Assembly (NCBI GenBank): GCA_037349105.1
Contig: JAYJMM010000035.1
Span: 744,001-808,000, forward strand
DNA length: 64,000 bases
Reading direction: 5' to 3'
Origin: Limnomonas spitsbergensis
Taxonomy: Eukaryota > Chlorophyta > Chlorophyceae > Chlamydomonadales
The notes beneath the pieces are model-generated. The model ran no database searches. It was not told the DNA's origin and saw only the letters and a list, made by a program, of their open reading frames with translations. Shown piece by piece: positions 52,206 to 63,920 of this stretch. Each line of letters begins with the position of its first letter. The stretch's first letter is position 1. Made by a program: the position numbers and the translations under genes.

Positions 52206-55200
52206 ATGTCGAAGGATGCCAGCTTCGCGCCGAAAGGCACCATCACGTTCAGGTGCCAAACGCAGTCAGGGAGCTAGTGCCCAGGCCATTTTCCCACGCA
52301 ATTGAACCGCTGTTTCCTTTTCTTGCTTTTCTTCATACTCATACTCATCGCCTCCTTTTTCGGTCCAACTGCGCATTGCAGCAAGGTGGGCAGTGATTTC
52401 AGCACCTCGAACATCTCAGCCGGCTTTGCTTCGACCTACAAGCTCAAAAAGGGGAAGCTGCTAGCCGGCGTCACTCTCTCGGATCGAACCTTCACGCCAG
52501 TCGCGTTCAACGATGTTAAGAAGATGAAGGTGGGCGACAGGGCTGCCGCGTCACCTGGAACACGTTGATCAGCAGCCGGCTTGCCATGAGATGACGACTG
52601 GAAGCAACCTCCTGTGCACTACTTAGCACCTGCTGTCTTATTCTCGCCCCGTGACAAAATCAGAGCTGGCAAAGTGCTCCCTCTCCATTAGTCACTACCT
52701 GCTTAGCATCATGCTTAGCAGGCCACATGCTCCGCGGCCTACCACATTGAACGCTCTGAGCCTCAGTGGACTGCTTAAGCCCTACGGCTATTAATCAGCT
52801 TGGCCTGCTGTCGAAGCAGCATGTTGCACGCAGCACTCGGCTTACGCCCCAAGGCCATGAGCTGATCAGTTTCAGATCTCCAGTCATTCACTTTGCCCTT
52901 TAAGAGCTTGCCCAATGCACAATCGCCACCTCAGGCTGCGCTGGATGATATCTCACCCTGTTGTTGCTGGTTCCACTTGTGCATCCGTTGCACAGCTAAC
53001 CATCACCGGTAGCACAGCCAACTGTCAAAGCCACAAGGGCCTTGATAGTGCATCGGTTGCAACAGCTAACCATCATTGTCCCATGGTTTCAACAGTGCAT
53101 GGGTAGCACAGCCAACAGTCATTGTTCCTTGTGTCCAACAGTACAGCATGGGCACCCTTAAAAGCCATTGCCGAGCGCTGCAAGATAAGCTGACGGAAAA
53201 GCCCCTAAGAAAGCTCAAGCTGTATCCCCTCAATTGGCCGAGCGCTTCAGGGTAGGCTGATGCCAGGGTGCCATCTCAGGTCCAGGCTATCTTTCACATC
53301 GATGTGGATGTGGGAGCCATGCGCCTGATGGCTTTGTATCCATATCTGACAAAAGCTTTCTAAGGTCGCAGAAATGTCGGTTACCCATGTTGGGGCCATG
53401 CGCCTGATGGCTTTGTATCCGTATTCGACAAAGGCTTTGTTAGGTCGCAGAAATATCAGTTACGGATGTTGGGGCTCTGATCCTGGTGGACGGAACAGTG
53501 TCAAGACTTCAGTCAAGCACGTGAAAATCACGCCCAAGACAGGGCACGCTCGCGTAGGCAATTGCTCACTGACACTGCCCTTGGCTGCACCCGCACGCAA
53601 TCTCATCAGAGGCGGAACGCTCTGCTGCATTATGTGCACATGGATTGTAGGTTGTAGTCCCTTTCGGTTTCTGAAACATAAATATAATATCAAGGATGTT
53701 ATAGTGACTACGGTAGCGAGGAGCGACTACGAGTGCCATCATGTCCCCCCCCTCATCCCCCGCAACCTTTCCCTTTGATACCTTCAACACCCCCTCTGCC
53801 ACCTTCCCTTTTTTGACATCCCCTCTGCCACCCTCCCCCCTTTTCCCTCCTGAAGGACGTTGTAGTGACTGGCGACTACAAGCTCACCAGTGCCATCACA
53901 GCCAACACCAAGTATGAGCTTGGGACCAAGAAGTACACCGCAGGCGCAACCTGGGGTGGGAAGCTGGTCGGCAAGCCAACCACGCTCAAGCTCTGGTACT
54001 CCAACAAGTGGGTGTGCCGAAGCTTAAGGGGTATGGGTCAAGCCACCTGTCCCCCAAATCATGGTGGAACTGTTGAACTAACTGTTGAACATCAGGTGGC
54101 TGGGCTCTAAACGGAGGAGAGTGCAGTGCCAAGGGGGTCGAACGAGTATTGTACGGTTGGTAACTATTTGTGGGGCTCAACTTGAAAGGGTCATGGGGCC
54201 TGGCGGCAGGGGCAGCCTGGCCTTGGGGAAGACCCCTATGAATGGCTGGATTGATGCTGCTCGCAATTAGTTTATTTGGGTGATGTCTGCTGGCAACAGG
54301 GACAGCTTTGTAACTCGAGCGCCTGCTGATTATGCTTTATAATATGTGTTGTTGTCTATGCTACTTGTGTGACTGATTGATGTCTGCTTGCCCCAGGGAC
54401 AACCTTGCCACCGGGGAGGCGGTCCTCGCGGTCACCAAGAACCAGAAGGCCACCCTGGGGCTGAATCAGAAGAAGGTGAGGGTTCAGGGGCTAAACCTCA
54501 CTTGGGGCTGAACCATGTGAAGGGGAGGATTAAGGGTTCTGAGTTTGAATACTAACCCTGGGGGTCAACCATAACAATCTTCCGGTGTTTATCCTGGTAT
54601 GAACCCCATCATGCCATTAGGGTTGAACCAAGAGAGGATTCAGGGTTCAAGCTCTTGGCATTATCCGGGAGGTGATGGACTCAGTCGCAAGAGTCTTGAG
54701 GGCAAGCAAAGGAATCTTTTAGCAAAGAATGTCCTGTACCCTGCACTGGCAATGATCGTGCACAAGCATGCATTGTTTTTAACGACCGTCCTTTTTCCTG
54801 GACTCGTATGAATTGTTTGACCGGCCTTGTCTTCTAGGCTGACAGCCCCCCGCATTGTTCTCTTCCTTTTCCCTGTGCAGCTGCTCAACGCCAAGTACGC
54901 AATCAGCAAGGGGTCTTTCCTGGTGGAGCCGTCGTACAACTTCCCAAGGGTAAGGGGTTAAGGGTGTGGACCCCAGTGTTTATTTTTTCGGCTACGTGCC
55001 TACTTTTGGCAGGCTTCCCCGCGGCCGCCAAAGGCCCGATGGGGACCTATATGGGGCCTCCGGCCAGAGGCTGGAGTGTAGCTGACACGTACGGTAGCTG
55101 AGTCAAGAAAAAATAAACACTGGGTGCGGTCCGGGCGCTCCGTGAAGTATTTATGGTGCAGGCAGGGCTCAGGGTACGGGCGAGCGCTGGTTGGTTGGGT

Positions 55201-56212
55201 TGTGAAAGGCTCCGATGGGGCCATGGGGCAGCAGTGGCCAAAATTCCCAGCACTACTTAAGCAGTACAACGGTGCATGGGCAGCAACAGAAGTACATAGG
55301 CAGTACCAGCAATAGGTGAGCAGCACCAGCAGTCTATGGGCAGTAACAGCAGTCCCTAAACAGTGCCAGCAGTACATGGGCGCTAACAACAGTTTGTAGG
55401 CAGTACATAAGCAGTGCCAGCAGTGCATGGGCACTACGAGCAGTACCTGGGCAGTGCCAGCAGTTCATGGGCACTAACAACAGGATATAAGCAGTATCAG
55501 CAGCACATAAGCAGTACCAGAAGTGTCAGGGCCTTGGGGTCATCAGCTGCTCTTGGGCAGAATGGCGGGCAAGGTGCTGAGTGACATGCGTGTGTGATCA
55601 GCGACGCAGCCTACTTGCCCTGTCATGGCTCTGGTCAAATGAGCAAGACACCCTCCCCTCCCCCTGGCATCGTCCGAGGCGCTACATCGATCTGCCCGCT
55701 GTTAAGTGCATATGATGCGGAGGTCGACAAGCCCTCGTCGCATGCTGCATGAATCTAGGGTTTAGGCAACGCAATGCCCCCTCTATGTATTTCCGCATGC
55801 TCCCTCTCATCGCGTTGCCGCATGGGTTTTGGATGCGGGCACCATGCAGCCGCATGCTCCCTAAACGTGTTTCCGCATGCTCCCTCTCATCGCGTTGCTG
55901 CATGGGTTTTGGATGCAGGCACCACGCTGCTGCAGGCACCCTCAAATTGTTTCCGCATGCTCCCTCTCATGGCATTGCTGCTTGCTCCCACTGCTCCTGA
56001 ACCCACAGAAGGCACCCGCGGTGGCGGTCACCAAGAAGTTCAGCAGGGGCATCGACTCGCTCAAGCTCGCCTATGACATTAAGGGCGAGGCTGCTGCCGT
56101 TGAGGTTGTCCGGAAGCCGTTGAAGATGGTGATCGGCACCACGGTCTCGAACAAGCTTAAGTTTGGCAAGCCCACCATCTCTGCGATCTTGGAGAACACA
56201 TACACCTTCTAA
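52206..56212 (+). CDS. Plastid outer-envelope beta-barrel pore, OEP24-like
   Basis: Six exons, all phase-consistent: 52206-52252, 52382-52529, 53856-54007, 54397-54475, 54881-54949, 56009-56212 (232 aa, close to the ~210-aa OEP24 size). The protein has no transmembrane helix. It alternates short amphipathic beta strands with Lys-rich turns: AGFASTYKLKKGKLLAGVTL, VVVTGDYKLTSAITANTKYE, TLKLWYSN, TLGLNQKKLLNAKYAI, FSRGIDSLKLAYDIK, SNKLKFGKPTISAILENTY and a C-terminal Phe, the usual last residue of outer-membrane barrels. There is no N-terminal targeting peptide, as expected for a plastid outer-envelope protein. OEP24-type channels pass triose phosphates and other metabolites. Assignment to OEP24 rather than another small barrel is inference from size and strand pattern. 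Confidence 0.65.
53310..53478 (+). repeat. Tandem duplication (~80 bp) in OEP24-like intron 2
   Basis: GCCATGCGCCTGATGGCTTTG with GTCGCAGAAAT..C.GTTAC occurs twice (from ~53317 and ~53396). Confidence 0.8.
54440..54655 (+). repeat. Diverged repeats of the exon 4 end plus splice donor
   Basis: The live junction ACCCTGGGGCTGAATCAGAA then GAAG/GTGAGGGTTCAGGGG is echoed downstream by CACTTGGGGCTGAACCATGT, GAAGGGGAGGATTAAGGG and again by CATTAGGGTTGAACCAAGAG, AGGATTCAGGGTTCAAG. Confidence 0.6.
55255..55530 (+). repeat. GCAGTACCAGCAGT-type short tandem repeats
   Basis: Degenerate ~20-30-base units (GGGCAGTACCAGCAG, CATGGGCACTAACAACAG) within intron 5 of the OEP24-like gene. Confidence 0.65.
55775..56008 (+). 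repeat. ~90-bp repeats ending at the exon 6 acceptor
   Basis: TTTCCGCATGCTCCCTCTCAT then CGCGTTGC.GCATGGGTTTTGG occurs at ~55790 and ~55875, and a third copy at ~55950 runs into the acceptor CCCACAG at 56008. Confidence 0.7.
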
Positions 56213-58086
56213 GCGCATGCATGCATGCATTGCGGTTTGCGCATGGATGGATGTGCATGGCCTGCATGGACGGACGCTCGCATGGCGGTCCCGTTGATAT
56301 GACAGCGCAGGGGAAAAGCAGCGCCAGGTTGTTGATGAGAGTGCACGAGGCCGCTCCTCTGCGCCTTGCTGGCGACCTTCTCAGGCAATGGGTTGCAGCT
56401 GAGCTCTTCAGGAGACCCGCTGAGCTAGTGAGGTGTAAGCCTTTGCGGCTTGAGGAGGCTGGACATGGGTCAGCTGATCATGAGTCTGCTGATCCTGGTG
56501 TGCTGATCCTAGCATGTTGATCAAAGGTTTGCAGATTCTGGTGTGCTGATCACGGGTCTGCTGATCTGCCTGGATGAGGCAGGTCACTGCCAGTATGGGT
56601 ATCCATGGTGATAGTGGAGCTGACTGAATGCCTCGGGCCCAGAGGTGTGGGGCTGTACATGTGTTTGAGCATAGCACTGTCCGGATCAAAGGATTCCTTT
56701 GGTCGGAGGAGTTGAGGGTTGAACCCTTAACCAGAAAACTGTTTTGATTTAGGAGTGGAGGGATATAGTCGTTGGGGAGAGCTGGGAGAGTGTTTAACTT
56801 CGTTTCGCTCCGGTGTGCCTTAAGAGGTTGATTGTAGACCTAGTGGCTGTGTATGGCTTAGTTAAGCACTCAACTTGGACCTGTTGCATGCCGTTATTGC
56901 CTGATGGTTTCTGTGAAGGATCCATTCATCCACAATCGTGACAAAGCAGAAATACGGCAGGCCCGAGCCTTATAATGCCTCATTTACTACCGGTACGTAT
57001 ACTCCTAAAGTAACTTGTACTGCACACTACTTGACTACTGCAACCTTCCTCAGGCTCTTGCTAAAATCTTCTTGAATACCTAAAATGAAGCACGGCCACG
57101 TCAACAAACATAAAGTCTGCTAGGAAAGTCCTTCTGGTAATCGCTGCATTTTCCAGTCCTTCCTTGTGAGGCTTTGAAGCTCCACGGTACTTTCCAGGTT
57201 AGCCAGTAGGAGCCTGACTGCTGAGGCACCAAGTGATTACTGATTAGCAAGGAGGAAGCAGCAAGCTTATAGCCTCGGCAAGCCATACTTGAGTATATGG
57301 AAAATTCGATAATACCCAGTTCTACAGCTCACTCGTGGAGAGGGTGAGCAGCTTCACCTTGGCCTGCAACTACCTGCAGGAAACCAGAGACTAGCCCACG
57401 CGAACCTCTTTCTCTCCTAACAATAGGGCATGGAAAGCAACTCCCACGTCTACGGCAACGTGCTTGCATAGTGGTAAATGCTCTATCCACATGCTCCCAG
57501 CGCAGCGCCCTGGCCGCATGATGGGCTGAGAGGGGGGGATGTAAGCGCGTTGCTTGAAAGGATGGTGGGGAAATGCATGTGCGGCTTCGATGCTATGTCG
57601 ATAACTAAGAAGTTTGAAATGGCAAGGATACGTATTTGGGGTAGCTAGCAATGGCACTGACGCATGGACGAAGTTAAACACCACATGCTGTAGCGCACAG
57701 GCCCTAAATGCAGCTCGAGGGCAGGGCTTTAGCCAGGTGGGCATATCAACAATTTTCGCGCTCACTAGCCAGGATGAGGCTGGAGTGTAAGGTGTGATTA
57801 TGTGAGGAGGCAGTCATCGTTGAGATGTCGGGTGGATGTCATCAAATTGTCATTCTTTCTGCCGTATAGGTCCAAACGAGCGTAACGTTATGAACCACGC
57901 AGCAGCTGCGCAGTGGTTCCGGTGAGGTTATCATACGCCCGCTTTCCCTGGCTCCCACGTACAATCACGCCCTAGACATCATTTTACTAATACCCGCCGC
58001 TGTAAGCGCCAGCGAAACATATCAGCAGATCTCATCAGCCCGCTTAAACGGTTTTCAGTTTCGACGAGCAATCCAGCCTCGACATA
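56213..58086. other. Intergenic; no supported gene
   Basis: Includes the OEP24-like 3' flank (GCATGCATGCATGCAT run at 56215) and a run of GCTGATC..G repeats at 56470-56570. No coding evidence. Confidence 0.4.
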
Positions 58087-61000
58087 ATGCCTTCCTCGGG
58101 CTCTCTGCTGCTTTTATCTGTCCTGATACTGGCTGCCTGCTTCGGTTCAACCTCTGCATGGCCTAGTTGGCTTAACTGGCTGAGGGTTAAAGAGCAGACA
58201 TGCCCTCCGGCAGGTTTCGACTCGTTGCCCGACTTCGACATCAAGGCCTACGCCAGTGCACCTTGGTATGCCACCAAACAGGTGAGTTGTCATCATCCAG
58301 CGATCCAGCAGGCATTGCATCAAGGCCAGGGACGAAGCTTTGGTTTGCTGGAGAAACTGTTTACGAGAGTTTCACAAGCGCGCGCGGTTTACGCCCTGCG
58401 CTTTGAATGCCTGTGCAGCTAGTTTTAATTTTGTAATCATTGGCTCACTGCTAGCACCGGGGGTCACCAGGCCAGGCCGGGAGGGAATTCGTTTGGGGAG
58501 CACCGGTTAGTTGCGAGGCCGTTGAGGTAAGATAGGACTCATGGGCGGGAGGACGTGATATTGAAGGCATCGGATAGACGGATACTATCTTGGATAGCCG
58601 ATTCTGATCGCGGCAGTTCCCAGCTTCCACCCTAACTAGCGCATCTGCTGGATCGTTCCCACATGGGAATTCTCATGGGATGATGCATGCATCCAACTAC
58701 CAGCGGCCTAGTACGGTACCATTCCCTCTTGCATGCATGCATGCATGCAGGTCCCCATAACCTACCAGAAGAAGGACGACCTTAACTGCGTGCAAGCCCA
58801 ATACAAGCAGATCAATGCAAACGACACGTCGGTGAGATAGAGCCATAGAGGCAGTGAGCTGCGATGACACAGGATTGCCTTAACTACAGTTAGTTATTAC
58901 ATACAGCATTCGAAACCTGGATCAAATAGTGCAATCAAATGAGCCTAGTGCACTGTAACGTATGATCTGGAAATTGAGGTGCAGACGGGTCAGCCTTGTA
59001 ACCTCCAAAGAAGCAGTAGGGCTCTCCCTGCTCCTAAGCCTCTCTTAGGTTTTTTGGGCTGCTGCGGTGCAGCCTGCCTGCACCACTCATGGCCCAGGTG
59101 GCTTGCTCTGCATGTCATTTGAGCTATGATTTTAACTAGGTAGGCAACAAGGCTATCTAACGGTCTCCGTAGGCCCAAGGCTATTGGGCCTACCTATGCT
59201 ATTGGTGTCTCCACGACTGTCTCTGGCTTGATCAAGCCTAGGCCAAAGCTGCATTACAGAAAAGGGAAGTATGGGAATATTGCGACCTCAAACGACTCCC
59301 TGCCCTCCCTTCTTGTATTTGCCCCTCAGGCTGGCTACAAGGTGTACAACTACGCCAACAAGGGAGGCGTGAACGGTTCTACCTCTGGCAGCAGCCCCAC
59401 CAGCGAGTGGGTTGAATGCTCGACTCTGAGCGTCTGGCACACATATCGCCGCCTCAGATTTCATGATGCTGTGCCACGCTCGATGTTTCCAGCAAATAGC
59501 AAGGGCCTGACAAGCCAGATCACGCCCAACCCCTGATATACCGGTCCTGGTAGCTCTCTAGCTGTCAAACTGGCACTCAAACTCAACACCCCTTTGCAGC
59601 TTTCAAATGGTGGCCCTGCCCGACACTGCCAGTGGAAGAGAGTCCAAGCTGCTAGTGGGACCAGAGTTCCTCACGAAGGCGGACTTCCTCAAGTTTGCAT
59701 ACGGCCCATACTGGGTAGTGGCAGTAGGTGAGATCTCCTATCTACCGGTACAAGTCAACCGTGGAGCATTTCTACCAGAAAAAAGTGCAGCATTTCTACT
59801 AGTAGGAAGCGTAGCATACCTGCCAGTAGACATTCTAGCAGTTATACTAGTAGAAAAGACAGCCTTTCCAGGTAGGACCCTATGGCCATACTTGCTTGAG
59901 CCTGAGCCTGAGCCTGTGCCTCAGTAGGATTGAGCGAGTATGAATCGGCAACTAGTGGACTTCGCCAGCAGAAAAGACTGCACTGTTCTTGGAAGTGCTC
60001 AGAGTCATGACTCATGAAAGCTTGAATACCGCTAACACTGACAGGCCGGGCATGCCTAGGACTAGGCTGTTGTCTCAGGCGGCAGCCCTACATGTATGTG
60101 CGTACCTTCATGAAATTAGAAATAACGCTGACATGCTGGGCTTGCCTGCTCCCACAGGTCTTTCAAACAACACCACTGTGAAATAGGACTAGGCTGTTGT
60201 CTCAGGCGGCAGCCCTACATGTATGTGCGTACCTTCATGAAATTTGATATAACGCTGACATGCTGGGCTTGCCTGCTCCCACAGGTCCTTCAAACGATAC
60301 CACTGTGAAATACGACTGGGCTGTGATCTCAGGCGGCAGCCCTAGTTGGAAGTCTGGATCCGCCTGCTCAACCTTCTGGTCCATAATCCCCACGACTTGG
60401 CAGTACAAAGGAGGTATGAACACCAAGGGTTCGGAAGTACAGATGAGGTATGTACAGATATGTAAATATGTTAACTGAAGGCAGCGTGAGTGACTGGTGT
60501 GAAGCGTCGGCCATCCGCATGCGCGCACTCTATGCTTCCAGTCATATGAATATTGTGGCTTTCAAAGCTGGGCAGAGCAGCAGCGAAAACAGTATCCGGA
60601 AACCAGCATTCCATATTGATTTCAAGGCATGCGATAATTGTCAGGCGTGTGGCCATTCAGTCCGGAAAGCATCCCATTTGCGCAGGTGGGAGAAGGACTT
60701 CAAAGGCTCAAAACGACTGCATGCTTGTTAAAAAGCTTGCCAATATTTGTCCTGGATAGCTTGCACCTGTTAACTGTCACATGCCATACTTAAGAGTCCT
60801 CGTGTCTTTCATTTCTTCTATCTTGCACTCACGCAGGGCTGTGGCTGTTTGTTCGTAACCCTCAGAACTCCACCGCCACAAGAGCAGCAGAGGCTGCTGC
60901 GAAAGGTCAGTATGATGGCACGCAAGTTTAAGGAAGCAAAATCCGTGAGGTAGGAAAGTAATACCCGGGAGGTCAATGTTGCCCACATAAACAGGCGTGC

Positions 61001-62097
61001 ACGACTGCTTTAGTGTTAAGGCATAAATTGGGGCTGCCAGGGTACCCTCCTGTCTTAGTTCAGTCAGGTTGGGTCCTCCAGGCAACTGCTGTCAAGGTGG
61101 ATAGGTAGCGGCCTTCCTTTCCCAAGAACTGGCTTCCTGATCACTTGCGCTATTTTGCGCCCACCAAACCACATTTGGCAGGCCATTGTGCGACCAACAC
61201 TGGGCCGATCCGGCGAAAACCTTCCTCAGCCATGACCAGTGGCCCAAGCAACAGGGCTCGCAACACCCGGCCACTACTGCCGTATGGCTTGATGTGGCTG
61301 CATTGCAGCCAAAGCACCCCAATAAACGGCTCTGATCAATACATCGTGAACTGTCGCTGCAACAAGGAAACATCACTGAGATGTCATGACATTGGTGTTT
61401 AAGTCCTAATACGATGCTCTTCAGTAAATGTGTGTGCTGAGGCGCTTATATCAATAAATGTGTGTGCTGAGGCGCTTATATCAATAAATGTGTGTGCTGA
61501 GGCGCTTATATCAATAAATGTGTGTGCTGAGGCGCTTATATCAATAAATGTGTGTGCTGAGGCGCTTATATCAATAAATGTGTGTGCTGAGGCGCTTATA
61601 TCAATAAATGTGTGTGCTGAGGCGCTTATATCAATAAATGTTTGTGCTGAGGCGCTTCTATCAATAAATGTGTGCTGAGGTGCTTATATCAATAAATGTG
61701 TGTGCTGAGGCGCTTATATCAATAAATGTGTGTGCTGAGGTGCTTATATCAATAAATGTGTGTGCTGAGGCGCTTATATCAATAAATGTGTGTGCTGAGG
61801 CGCTACCGTTTCCATGAAGCTCCTAGCAAACGGTGTAATTTGAGGGAGGTGCATGTAAGCTATGCCTTACCCATCTGTGAAAAACTGTGGGCATGCAGCT
61901 GCATCCTCTAGAATTAAAAATCTGAAATGCGCAACCAGAAACCTCGCTTTTTAGTGTCTACCCCTCCAACAGCATGATATTTCGTTTAAGCTGATCCAAT
62001 CCTGTCCCTGTTGCACCTCCACACAGGCCTGGGATTGGACATGGACCAGCTGGCTGACGTGGAGCACAATGGATGTGTCTATCCTGAGCCCTACTAG
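58087..62097 (+). CDS. Secreted lipocalin-like protein (apolipoprotein D/bacterial Blc type)
   Basis: Seven exons, phase-consistent: 58087-58281, 58751-58831, 59330-59406, 59600-59727, 60285-60413, 60837-60905, 62027-62097 (249 aa). Residues 1-24 are a signal peptide (LLLLSVLILAACFG core, likely cleavage near TSA). The barrel starts with FDIKAYASAPWYATKQ, the lipocalin strand-A region with its conserved Trp (usual GxW). Exon 2 gives LNCVQAQYKQ and exon 3 YKVYNYANKGGVNG, exon 4 LLVGPEFL and FAYGPYWVVAVG, exon 5 YDWAVISGGSPSWKSGSACS, and exon 6 GLWLFVRNPQNST, which closes the barrel. Cysteines at residues ~39, in exon 2 and in exons 5 and 7 probably form disulphides. Lipocalins bind small hydrophobic ligands; the ligand here is unknown. 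Exon 3's donor (GA/GTGGGT) is the least certain junction. Confidence 0.8.
60049..60320 (+). repeat. 127-bp tandem copies of the exon 5 start with its acceptor (pseudo-exons)
   Basis: CTGCTCCCACAGGTC.TTCAAAC and CACTGTGAAATA, then CTCAGGCGGCAGCCCT, occur at ~60154-60213 and in the live exon at 60276-60345; an earlier partial copy ends at ~60090. In the decayed copy AAATAC has become AAATAG, a stop, directly after the acceptor-proximal codons. Confidence 0.9.
61421..61805 (+). repeat. 30-bp tandem repeat, about 13 copies
   Basis: AATGTGTGTGCTGAGGCGCT followed by TATATCAATA in intron 6 of the lipocalin gene, nearly perfect, with one 28-bp variant unit. The 30-bp period makes a spurious repetitive reading frame. 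Confidence 0.95.
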
Positions 62098-63483
62098 GTC
62101 ATTCACTGGAAAAGTCTGCTGAAATGCAAAAGCATTAGCAGTTTCCGGCCCCTGGTTTCCAGCCCTTGGTTTCCGGCGGTTGCATGGGTACAAGTTCTTT
62201 GTCTTCAAATACCGTAGTTTCGGACGTGTTTCGTTGTTTTCGATTTTCGTTGTAGCATAAAAAGTCGCTGTTTTAGCCTTTTTTCTTATTTGTTGCCCCT
62301 TCACATGAAAGTCAGTCAAAGATATTTTCACAGTTGATTTCGTTGTGAGAAACGATCAGATCAACGAAATACGTCCGTGACTACGCCACTACGGTAATGC
62401 ATTGCTGGCACTCACTGCGCCTATTCCTTGATTGGTTGATCTCTTGATGTCAGTGCAAGTAGCATGACCTACCTCGGTGTTTGAGATGCTCTGTTGCAGT
62501 GCGAACTACTTTGGTCGTAATTTCTATGTTGCTGAGGTACGCATGTTTTCTGGCAGCAATTTTCTGCTTTTTCTGGCAGCTTTGTCTTGTGTCTAATGCG
62601 AGCTCACGATGGGGAGAGGTGACATGAAAGAGTTCCTTTTTGTACAAAAGTGGTTTTTTACTTGTGTGTCTAGGCCTCAAGCTTTTCGTAATTTTCATTC
62701 ATGCCAGCGTGTACATATATAGAATATGACTGGATGTTATCACGGGCATCTTGCCTGCTACCATGACCTTGTGAACTGATATCCAATGCCGGTCCCATCC
62801 TAAATTGTTCCCAACGCCTGCTGTGGACAGAAACTCGAGCCTGATCCATGCAAAGCTGATAGCAAGATTTGTGCGGGCATGCGCAGTCAACAACCGATGA
62901 AAATTCAGTAGTACTCATGATTTACTTCGGTTTTAAATTGACTGCATCTGCAGTTTGAAGTGGTCTGCGTTATTTTCTGCGTATAGAGGCGATTGGACAA
63001 AATGTGCCTCAGTGCCGGACTGCGCACGCCAGTGTCAGACAGTCGTGCCTCATGGGCCACCCATGTGGAGGGAGTAGGCCATGCTGTAGGTCCCAGTGCC
63101 CACAAGGCCTCAATCAAGCCGGACCCAAGGTAATCACCGCCTAGGACCATTTCCCTGCTGCAACCATCAGCCACACCTTTGCCTCCGCACTGTCACCCCC
63201 ATTTTAACCCCATGCGGCTGCTCCTAAAAAGGTTTACCATACCCATTGTCATGCTGATCTGAATGCTATTCGCATATACCGGTAACACTGCTGAAGGTTA
63301 TCAAGTCGCAATAAAGTGCATGAGGTTGACGAGCCTTGTTCACAATTTAGCTACTCCCCGTTTCTCGTGGTGACCCGAAGCCAAGCCAAGAGATAAGCGT
63401 CACCTTGGCAAAGCATTGTAATTTTAGAAGAAATCATCATTTCGTGAAGGAAAGAAATTGCTTAAGTGTGGCGAAAACCACCG
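62098..63483. other. No supported gene
   Basis: AT-rich intergenic sequence between the lipocalin stop and the LRR exon; only weak shadow frames. Confidence 0.4.
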
Positions 63484-63711
63484 TCACTGCGTGTAGTGCA
63501 GCCACCGCATGTGCCCCAGCTGCTTGAACAGGTGCTCTATCAAGGCGCAGCCGTTCAGCTGCAGGCGCCTTAACGAGGCCAGGGCCGTCAGCGGGCCCAG
63601 GTTGGCCACTGAGGAGCATCCCCGCATGTCAACCCTGGCCAAAAGCGTGCACGAGGCCAGCGGTGACAGGTCGGCCAACAGCGAGCAACCGCTCATGTCC
63701 AACTCTTCGAG
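63484..63711 (-). CDS. Last exon of a leucine-rich-repeat protein
   Basis: A splice acceptor (CATGTTGCAG) precedes 63711; 75 codons follow to a TGA. The text shows LRRs of ~24-25 residues: LEELDMSGCSLLADLSPL, LARVDMRGCSSVANLGPL, LRRLQLNGCALIEHL. The LxxLxLxGC core with a small L-to-L spacer is the cysteine-containing type common in green-algal LRR families. Upstream exons lie to the right, outside the window. Confidence 0.7.
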   Translation of the reverse strand, partial: LEELDMSGCSLLADLSPLASCTLLARVDMRGCSSVANLGPLTALASLRRLQLNGCALIEHLFKQLGHMRWLHYTQ

Positions 63712-63779
63712 CTGCAACATGAAGGGGTCAGGGCTTGTCTAAGGGCTCGTCACATCAGATTGCGCGAGAGGGATCGTGT

Positions 63780-63920
63780 TCAGTTGACGGGTTGATGGAT
63801 AGATATCGCCTCGCTCAGGAGATTTAGGGTTTAGGGTTGGGGTTTAGGGTTAGGATTGAAGGTTAGGTTTCAGTTGACAGGTTCTTGGATAGATGCTGCA
63901 TCGCTCAGGAGATTCACATT
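63780..63920 (+). repeat. Telomere-like TTTAGGG run inside a ~91-bp direct repeat
   Basis: GATTTAGGGTTTAGGG then TTGGGGTTTAGGGTTAGG at 63823-63856. CAGTTGAC.GGTT..TGGATAGAT with TCGCTCAGGAGATT occurs on both sides (from 63781 and 63871). Confidence 0.7.

Noticed and set aside
36090..61320. CRISPR-like spacing of short repeats
   Set aside because: The genome is eukaryotic and the repeats are dispersed or tandem without unique spacers of constant length.
61430..61678. Repetitive plus-strand ORF with a 10-residue period
   Set aside because: It is the 30-bp tandem repeat in a lipocalin intron; the period creates the frame.
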